Source: [Clostridium] scindens ATCC 35704
GTDB lineage: Bacteria > Bacillota > Clostridia > Lachnospirales > Lachnospiraceae
NCBI RefSeq assembly: GCF_004295125.1
Contig: NZ_CP036170.1
Location: 561,501-625,500 of the forward strand
Direction: 5' to 3'
DNA length: 64,000 nucleotides
Below, piece after piece: positions 58,916 through 64,000 of the stretch (its first letter is position 1; every line of letters starts with the position of its first letter). The notes under the pieces were generated by a model. That model searched no databases. It was not told the origin of the DNA and was given only the letters and a program-made list of their open reading frames with translations. Position numbers and translations under genes: made by a program.

Positions 58916-59818
58916 TTAATCCCTCGCTTTCTGCTGTCTGACATAGAAGATTGCTATGATTGTACATACAACAAGCAGAATTACCGCGCCGGCCGAGGCC
59001 ATGGAGTACTGGTACTTCGTGAAGCCTTGTTTGTATATATACGTACTGATCGTCTCCGTCGCATTAATCGGCCCGCCTCCTGTGGTCATCCAGATTAATG
59101 CGAATTGCTGCAATGTCCATACAAAGTCCAGCATAAGAAGGCTGACTAAGATTGGCTTAAGCTGAGGGATCGTGATACGCGTGAATGTCTGTACTGCATT
59201 GGCTCCATCCAGGGCGGATGCCTCATACAGATCTGTGGATATTCCCTGAAGTCCGGCCAATATACTAATCATATAGAAAGGATATCCGGACCATATATTA
59301 ATAAGCGTAACCGCGAACAGCGCAAACTGTCTGGACCCCAGCCATTCGATATTCTGGCTGATCAGCCCTCCTGCCTGCAGCAGATAGTTTATGATGCCAT
59401 TCGGGTTCATCATCATTTTCCACAATATTGCAATAACGGATGCCGTAAACATCCATGGCAGCGCATAGATCACCCTGAAGATGCCCTTTGTCTTGTTCCC
59501 AAGGTAGCGCGTGTTCAGGAGCATTGCAAAGAACATGCCTATGACCAGATGCGCGATAATACTAATGATTACAAAATACAGCGTGTTCTTAATGGCAACC
59601 AGAAACGTTGGATCTGTCAATACCTTCGCAAAATTCTCTAAGCCAACGAAAGTTGGATTCTTGTTAATAATAACGTTATCAAAGAATGAATATCTGATAA
59701 CCATGATAATCGGTATGATCAACAATATGAGCATAAGAATAATGGTTGGCAATAGATATACGTATGGCGTTACCTGCTTTTTAAAGATATCGGAACGTTT
59801 TCCTGCCGGTGTCGTCAT
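58916..59818 (-). CDS. Sugar ABC transporter permease (MalF/UgpA type)
   Basis: A 300-residue permease from the ATG at 59818 (MTTPAGKRSDIFKKQV); an in-frame TTG lies eight codons earlier. Six membrane segments and the EAA region DLYEASALDGANAVQTFTRITIPQLKPIL. It precedes the MalG-type gene. The substrate-binding protein that should directly precede it lies 2.1 kb upstream because of the inserted IS element. Confidence 0.88.
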   Translation of the reverse strand: MTTPAGKRSDIFKKQVTPYVYLLPTIILMLILLIIPIIMVIRYSFFDNVIINKNPTFVGLENFAKVLTDPTFLVAIKNTLYFVIISIIAHLVIGMFFAMLLNTRYLGNKTKGIFRVIYALPWMFTASVIAILWKMMMNPNGIINYLLQAGGLISQNIEWLGSRQFALFAVTLINIWSGYPFYMISILAGLQGISTDLYEASALDGANAVQTFTRITIPQLKPILVSLLMLDFVWTLQQFALIWMTTGGGPINATETISTYIYKQGFTKYQYSMASAGAVILLVVCTIIAIFYVRQQKARD

Positions 59819-59914
59819 AACTTTATTTTTTCCTTTCGTCAACTTATCTCAACCCCTTCATTTAGGATGTTAGGGGATGTCGGTTAATACCGATTTTTAA
59901 ACTCTAAATCCTAA

Positions 59915-59977
59915 AATAAGAATCTCCCATAAAAATCAGTGTTTTTCATACTTGATATTCTTTGGGAGATTCTTATT
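59915..59977 (-). terminator. Hairpin behind the transposase gene
   Basis: AATAAGAATCTCCCA (59915-59929) pairs perfectly with TGGGAGATTCTTATT (59963-59977), 33-base spacer, with a T-rich 3' side on the minus strand. It lies 68 bases past the transposase stop. Confidence 0.6.
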
Positions 59978-60044
59978 GTTCTTTTTCTGTATATATTTTA
60001 GGGCGCAAAACACCCATAACTGCATTTTTGAACATGCACATTTT

Positions 60045-61847
60045 TTAAGCCGTCTTTTCCTCGGTTTTTCCTTCGAATTTTTTAATCTCTTCATGAAGAA
60101 AACGATGATATTTATTCATGTTCCGACCAATGGCATACAGCATGAATTCTTTATACACCTTCTCTGACGTTCGGTAGTTGAATCTTCGGAAACTATCATT
60201 TTCCTTGATATCTCCAAAATGTCCTTCTGTCTGGATGGAACGGATCTGACGATTTAGAATCCCTTTCTCACTTTGGATGTTTGCATGGGATTCCTCTTTC
60301 AATGTTTCCCATTGTTCATTGATCTTCATAACTTTGTTTTTCTCAGCATCTTTTTCTGCGTTATATTTATATAAGCATTTCGCTTTGTGTTCACAACCAC
60401 TACAGTCTGCACATCCGTATACCTCAAAAGTCTGGGTATAACCCGGCTGTTTTTTGGTCTCTGTGCGGATATGATGCAATCCTCTTCCGTCATGACAAAC
60501 ATAATACCGTTCATCCTCAAATATCTGTGTTTTCATGTTGTAATATTTTCCAATATCTTCTCTGTAAGCGCGTGTTTTCCGTTTTTCATGATCCTGCAGC
60601 TTGATGTAACTGGATATCTTATTTTTCTTTAAATACAGAAGATTTTTCTCGCTACAATAACCGCTATCTGCGGTTACTTCTTCCAAAATCTCCCCAAATG
60701 CATTTTTATGCTTTTCTAAAACCGGAATCAGTGTGTTATAGTCTGTCCGGTCATTGCTTACATAAGCATGGACAATGAAATAATTCTCTACTGCGATCTG
60801 AACATTATATGCGGCTTTTAACTGTCCGTTCAGCATGTGATCTTCTTTCATTCTCATAAAGGTGGCTTCTAAATCTGTTTTGGAATAGCTGTTCCTGTCC
60901 TTTCCCATGATCTCAAAACATTCTTTGTATCCCATAAGGCGTTCGCCGCAGGTTTCTAATTCCTCATAAAGCTGCTGGAGCTCCGATTTCCTCTTCCCTT
61001 TTCCGTAAACAAACGCAATCTGTTCCTTCTCTGCGATCTGAGTCAGATTTTTCTGAAGTTTCAAAATCTCCAATGGGGAACAGTTGTCAATCTCGATGAT
61101 CGTATTATTGGACAACTTTTTATGTTTTGTCAGTTTTCGCTTCCGGTTCTTTTCAATGACATCTCTTACCTTATCCATTCCTTCGATCACAAACATATGT
61201 GCATGGGGAATGTCATATTTTATGCCATACTCATTTTCATCTATCCATGCATTATACTTCTGATACAGTGAATCAATCATATCGAGTAAGCCTGCGAGAT
61301 GATAATTGATCGTCCCTCTCCACACAAATGTATAGCGGTTTGCATTGGCCTCTATTTTTGTTCCATCAATAAAAAGGGATTTCAATGTGATCAGTCCTTC
61401 TTTTTGCAGGCGGCGGAGAAACTGGTAATTCAACTCATCCAATACATCTGCAGTCAGTCTTTTATTCTTGAACTCATAAAAAGCATCCCTTTTTGGTTTC
61501 TGACCTTTGGTAAGCCAGATAAATGCAAGGTCTCTTTCGCATAATTCCACAATACGGTCAACAGCTCTAATCCCACGCATGTTTGCGTAAGTAACTACGG
61601 CATACATCATAATTGGGTTATACCCGGTTCTTCCCTTATCTGAACAATTGGCCAACAAGCCAGAAAAATCTAATTCCTCCATCACTTTTTTCAGGGTATA
61701 GACTGGATCGTCGTCAGGTAAACACAATTCGAAGAAACTGAAGTTAATTTTCTGTTGCCCTAATTCAAAAAATTCGTTATAATACTTATTGTTTAGCATA
61801 GTTACATTATAACATGTAACGGAGAAGAGATGGTTGTCGTTAGCCAT
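60045..61847 (-). CDS. IS1182-family transposase
   Basis: A 600-residue transposase (584 from the internal ATG at 61799, MLNNKYYNEFFELGQQKINF, the usual family start; a perfect TATAAT stands only a few bases before that ATG). The N-terminal part has the DUF772-like region LLANCSDKGRTGYNPIMMYAVVTYANMRGIRAVDRIVELCERDLAFIWLTKG, followed by the first catalytic Asp in SLFIDGTKIEANANRY; later VTADSGYCSEKN and the C-terminal QSEKGILNRQIRSIQTEGHFGDIKEN with the catalytic Glu. The frame is intact, so the element may be active. Confidence 0.9.
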   Translation of the reverse strand: MANDNHLFSVTCYNVTMLNNKYYNEFFELGQQKINFSFFELCLPDDDPVYTLKKVMEELDFSGLLANCSDKGRTGYNPIMMYAVVTYANMRGIRAVDRIVELCERDLAFIWLTKGQKPKRDAFYEFKNKRLTADVLDELNYQFLRRLQKEGLITLKSLFIDGTKIEANANRYTFVWRGTINYHLAGLLDMIDSLYQKYNAWIDENEYGIKYDIPHAHMFVIEGMDKVRDVIEKNRKRKLTKHKKLSNNTIIEIDNCSPLEILKLQKNLTQIAEKEQIAFVYGKGKRKSELQQLYEELETCGERLMGYKECFEIMGKDRNSYSKTDLEATFMRMKEDHMLNGQLKAAYNVQIAVENYFIVHAYVSNDRTDYNTLIPVLEKHKNAFGEILEEVTADSGYCSEKNLLYLKKNKISSYIKLQDHEKRKTRAYREDIGKYYNMKTQIFEDERYYVCHDGRGLHHIRTETKKQPGYTQTFEVYGCADCSGCEHKAKCLYKYNAEKDAEKNKVMKINEQWETLKEESHANIQSEKGILNRQIRSIQTEGHFGDIKENDSFRRFNYRTSEKVYKEFMLYAIGRNMNKYHRFLHEEIKKFEGKTEEKTA

Positions 61848-61873
61848 CTTTTTCTCTTTTATGGAAAAATTTC

Positions 61874-61912
61874 AGGGGCAGATGTGACCTGGTATGAGTC
61901 ACATCTGCCCCT
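61874..61912 (-). terminator. Strong hairpin downstream of the sugar-binding protein gene
   Basis: AGGGGCAGATGTGAC (61874-61888) pairs perfectly with GTCACATCTGCCCCT (61898-61912) around nine bases. On the minus strand it is followed by GAAATTTTT. It lies 69 bases past the binding-protein stop and resembles the intercistronic hairpin after oppA, separating binding protein from permease expression. Confidence 0.75.
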
Positions 61913-61981
61913 ATTTGGAACTATCTATTTCCCGATAGCCCCATATTTCTTTGTCACTTATGTTCTATTTGCCAGTTCTTC

Positions 61982-63277
61982 TTACTCGAATGCAGGCTCC
62001 CAAATATCCTGGGTTGCTTTTAGCATATCTGCTGCAGAGGATGTATCTCCGTCAAGATACAGCTGTAACTGCTCGTCAAAACTTCTCATCAGGTCTTCAG
62101 ATGTTGGAAGTCCCGTAAATTCGTTGATCGCGCGGCACTCCTGGAAGAGGTCGTATGCTTTCTGGAACAGTTCGTCATTCTTAGAGTAGTCTGGCTCTGC
62201 CGTAGAGTTTCCTGGGAATGCATTTGCCAGTTCAGACAGTTTTGCATTTACTTCAGGACTCATAAGATACTCAACAAACTGCATTGCTTCTTCCTTGTTC
62301 TCGCAGTTGTCTGCAATACCGATTCCCCAGTTGGCAACATCCATTCCGCTCTCTCCGTCAAAACCTTCCATTACAGGGAGCTTCATGAAGTCAAAGTTCA
62401 GATCCGGCGCGCCTTCCTTGATGGTTGTAAGGTGAGATACGCCATCCGTCATGAATGCAACACGGCCATTGGTAAACTCTTCAACCATATCGGATTCCTT
62501 CATTGCATAAGCGCCTTCTGCGATTACGCCTTTGTCGTTTAACTCTTTGACGAATTCAACCGTCTTTTCAAGGTCAGCGTTACCTGTAAGGTTCGGCTTG
62601 CCGTCTTTTAGCATGGAACCGCCGGATGCCCACAGCCAGCTCATGAACTGGTTCTGGATGCCGCTTGGAGACTCTGTTGACAATGGAATTGCCCATCCTG
62701 CGATGCTGCTGTCATATTTCTTAACAGCCTCGCATGCCGTGATGAACTCGTCCCATGTCGCAGGAACCTCATTCACGCCTGCTGCTTTGAGAATGTCCAT
62801 GTTTACATACATTGGATATGCAAAATTAACTACCGGAATCATATATGTATTTCCTTCGTACTTAATCTGGTCTGACAGCTGGCTGTCATCATATCCGTCT
62901 TTTTCCATCAGTTCGGTCAAGTTCGCGATGGAACCTTGTTTCGCAAAGTCGTATACCCAGGATCCGTCAAGGCCTACTACATCTGCCATGGTCCCTGCTG
63001 CCGCGCCGGCTGCAATCTGAGTCTTGGTATCCGCATATGGGTTGCTTAAGAGTTTGATGTTGATGCCTGTATCTTTGGTGAAATCCTTACAGATATCATC
63101 CAGAGCGCCATCCGGAAGTTCAACTCCCCACCACTGCTGGAACTCAAGCGTTACGCCGTCTTTGCTGTCGCCGCCCTCGTCTTTTGAGTCTCCTTTTGAG
63201 CCGCATGCCGCAAGTGATAATACCATTGCGCCAACAAGTGCTGCCGAAAGCATTTTCTTAACTGTTTTCTTTTTCAT
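61982..63277 (-). CDS. Sugar ABC transporter substrate-binding lipoprotein (family 1)
   Basis: A 431-residue lipoprotein from the ATG at 63277 (MKKKTVKKMLSAALVGAMVL), with AAAGGAGGAG upstream; lipobox LAAC. The mature part shows the family 1 fold (VTLEFQQWWGVELPDGALDDICKDFTKDTGINIKLL, NPYADTKTQIAAGAAAGTMADVVGLDGSWVYDFAKQG, GRVAFMTDGVSHLTTI). It delivers a sugar or oligosaccharide to the MalF/MalG-type permeases downstream, from which it is now separated by the IS element. It has its own consensus promoter. Confidence 0.9.
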   Translation of the reverse strand: MKKKTVKKMLSAALVGAMVLSLAACGSKGDSKDEGGDSKDGVTLEFQQWWGVELPDGALDDICKDFTKDTGINIKLLSNPYADTKTQIAAGAAAGTMADVVGLDGSWVYDFAKQGSIANLTELMEKDGYDDSQLSDQIKYEGNTYMIPVVNFAYPMYVNMDILKAAGVNEVPATWDEFITACEAVKKYDSSIAGWAIPLSTESPSGIQNQFMSWLWASGGSMLKDGKPNLTGNADLEKTVEFVKELNDKGVIAEGAYAMKESDMVEEFTNGRVAFMTDGVSHLTTIKEGAPDLNFDFMKLPVMEGFDGESGMDVANWGIGIADNCENKEEAMQFVEYLMSPEVNAKLSELANAFPGNSTAEPDYSKNDELFQKAYDLFQECRAINEFTGLPTSEDLMRSFDEQLQLYLDGDTSSAADMLKATQDIWEPAFE

Positions 63278-63421
63278 AATTGCTCCTCCTTTAAAGAAAT
63301 TTTTTTTCAGCAATTGGGCAGGCCTGTTTTGTAATCCCTTTGTGCAACCAGTTTATTTTGTCTAATATGACAATTTTTCCAAGCCTTTTTTCACAATCGC
63401 TTATGCCTTTTGTATAAATTC

Positions 63422-63449
63422 ATTATAAAATAATATTTCATAATGTCAA
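63422..63449 (-). promoter_or_regulatory. Promoter of the sugar-binding protein gene
   Basis: On the minus strand: perfect -35 TTGACA (63449-63444), 16-base spacer, perfect -10 TATAAT (63427-63422). Predicted start near 63415 leaves a leader of about 138 bases. Confidence 0.85.
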
Positions 63450-63521
63450 TAGTTTTTTGCTATTTCCACTAAAAACCATAATTTTGCACAACTTCTGCAA
63501 CCCATATACATGCAAAAACAC

Positions 63522-63549
63522 AAAAAGCCACGCTCTCGCGTAACTTTTT
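63522..63549. terminator. Hairpin terminator
   Basis: AAAAAG-CC-ACGC and GCGT-AA-CTTTTT form a stem (63522-63549) with a 4-base loop, A- and T-runs on both sides, so it can work in both directions. It separates the tRNA-Glu transcript from the binding-protein promoter. Confidence 0.65.
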
Positions 63550-63618
63550 TTCATGTATTATCAAATTTATCATGCTTTTTGCATTGTAAATGCGAACGTC
63601 CTTTATATAAACAAAAAA

Positions 63619-63652
63619 ATACCAAGAATCAACAACCGCCAATTCTTGGTAT
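63619..63652 (-). terminator. Terminator of tRNA-Glu
   Basis: ATACCAAGAAT (63619-63629) pairs perfectly with ATTCTTGGTAT (63642-63652), followed on the minus strand by seven T residues. Confidence 0.85.
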
Positions 63653-63663
63653 CCTTATTCAAG

Positions 63664-63735
63664 TGACTCCCAGGGGAATCGAACCCCTGATTCCAGCGTG
63701 AGAGGCTAGCGTCTTAACCGCTTGACCAGGGAGCC
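63664..63735 (-). tRNA. tRNA-Glu (anticodon CUC)
   Basis: 72 bases; GGCTCCC acceptor pairs with GGGAGTC (with one G-T pair), anticodon loop CTCTCAC gives CUC, T arm GGTTCGATTCC. The anticodon reads GAG. Confidence 0.92.
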
Positions 63736-63812
63736 ATCTCATATCGTACTTGCCTATTATAGCAAACAAATACAAAACAGGCAAGTACTTTTTACATATT
63801 TTTTCAATTTTT

Positions 63813-64000
63813 TTATCCGAATATCATGCTTGCATATCCCTGGATAAAAATGAACAGCACGATCACCGGAAGCACAAACGTAAGATAGAATCTTACTCCC
63901 CTGTTTTCCGGCACTTTCAGGCCTTTTCCCGCATTGGCTTCCTTAATAAAGTTGTCCCATCCCCAGCCATATCTGGTCACGCAGAACAATAGGTACACCA
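63813..64000 (-). CDS. Neurotransmitter:sodium symporter (NSS) family transporter, C-terminal part (5' end outside window)
   Basis: About 62 C-terminal residues are visible, the frame running off the end of the window. GWGWDNFIKEANAGKGLKVP, followed by a membrane segment FYLTFVLPVIVLFIFIQGY, is the characteristic ending of bacterial NSS (LeuT-like) sodium-coupled amino-acid transporters. It is followed leftward by tRNA-Glu after 77 bases. Confidence 0.85.
   Translation of the reverse strand, partial: VYLLFCVTRYGWGWDNFIKEANAGKGLKVPENRGVRFYLTFVLPVIVLFIFIQGYASMIFG

Larger units (their letters stand above)
59915..61860 (-). mobile_element. IS1182-type insertion sequence inside the sugar ABC operon (ends approximate)
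   Basis: A complete transposase gene sits between the permease genes and their binding-protein gene, which should be adjacent. The left side has a 15-bp inverted repeat at 59915-59929 and 59963-59977 that may be the element's terminator or end structure; a second hairpin at 61874-61912 may belong to the binding-protein mRNA. I could not identify terminal repeats or target duplication, so the limits are estimates. Confidence 0.75.

Overview
The window is a chromosomal segment of a strictly anaerobic Firmicute, most probably a gut Lachnospiraceae species (Clostridium scindens / Dorea / Blautia type). This rests on the gene content: an [FeFe]-hydrogenase with its HydE, HydG and HydF maturases, a type II fatty-acid operon with FabK and a fused AccD-AccA, type III glutamine synthetase, a DUF4317 protein, a minimal SufB/SufC-like pair, clostridial L-serine dehydratase, strong AGGAGG ribosome-binding sites and tRNA genes without encoded CCA. 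No rRNA, CRISPR array or prophage was seen. One complete insertion sequence (IS1182 type) is present.

Layout. 1-4.4 kb: end of an ABC-2 permease, then a leftward set encoding a zinc-type macrodomain protein, a hypoxanthine/uracil-DNA glycosylase, a membrane-anchored MutS-like ATPase and a prepilin peptidase. 4.7-9.4 kb: rightward hydE-hydG-hydF, preceded by a consensus promoter and a structured leader ending in an intrinsic terminator, and followed by a membrane protein whose ribosome-binding site lies in a hairpin. 9.4-10.8 kb: sirtuin and HAD phosphatase. 10.9-21.9 kb: leftward FASII operon fabH-acpP-fabK-fabD-fabG-fabF-accB-fabZ-accC-accDA-(FabK-like)-marR, with two FabT-like operators at the promoter and a 73-nt perfect palindrome between fabZ and accB. 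22.1-27.8 kb: oligopeptide ABC importer. 28-32.8 kb: lantibiotic-immunity-like ABC transporter divergent from a two-component system. 32.8-36 kb: transporter remnant, L-serine dehydratase genes and DUF4317. 36-42.6 kb: tRNA-Leu, two convergent membrane proteins that overlap at their 3' ends, the SufB/SufC-like pair, a second tRNA-Leu, and an [FeFe]-hydrogenase fused to rubredoxin-rubrerythrin-rubredoxin. 42.8-43.4 kb: six tRNA genes. 43.5-50.3 kb: housekeeping genes (phosphoesterase, RdgB, RNA methyltransferase, Asn/Ser repeat peptide, DUF1700-like protein, glnN, fba). 50.4-63.3 kb: a carbohydrate locus with epimerase, lyxose-isomerase-like protein, RpiR and DeoR regulators, two further class II aldolases, an ADP-dependent sugar kinase, a PfkB pseudogene and a sugar ABC importer split by the IS. 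63.7-64 kb: tRNA-Glu and the end of an NSS-family sodium symporter.

How it works together. The maturases at 5-8.7 kb would build the H-cluster for the hydrogenase at 40.5-42.6 kb, and the SufB/SufC-like pair next to that hydrogenase could supply [4Fe-4S] clusters. The fused rubrerythrin suggests hydrogen oxidation or ferredoxin redox coupled to peroxide removal. The 11 kb FASII operon appears self-contained and carries its own repressor at its far end. The sugar locus shows decay (PfkB frameshifts, a degraded GGDEF domain, an IS inside the transporter operon), so the pathway may be partly lost.

The best candidates for something undescribed are the hydEGF leader RNA, the internal ribosome-binding site in the hydrogenase-rubrerythrin fusion, the FASII palindrome, and the ADP-kinase/multi-aldolase sugar locus. 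All functional statements are from sequence reading only; no database search was run.
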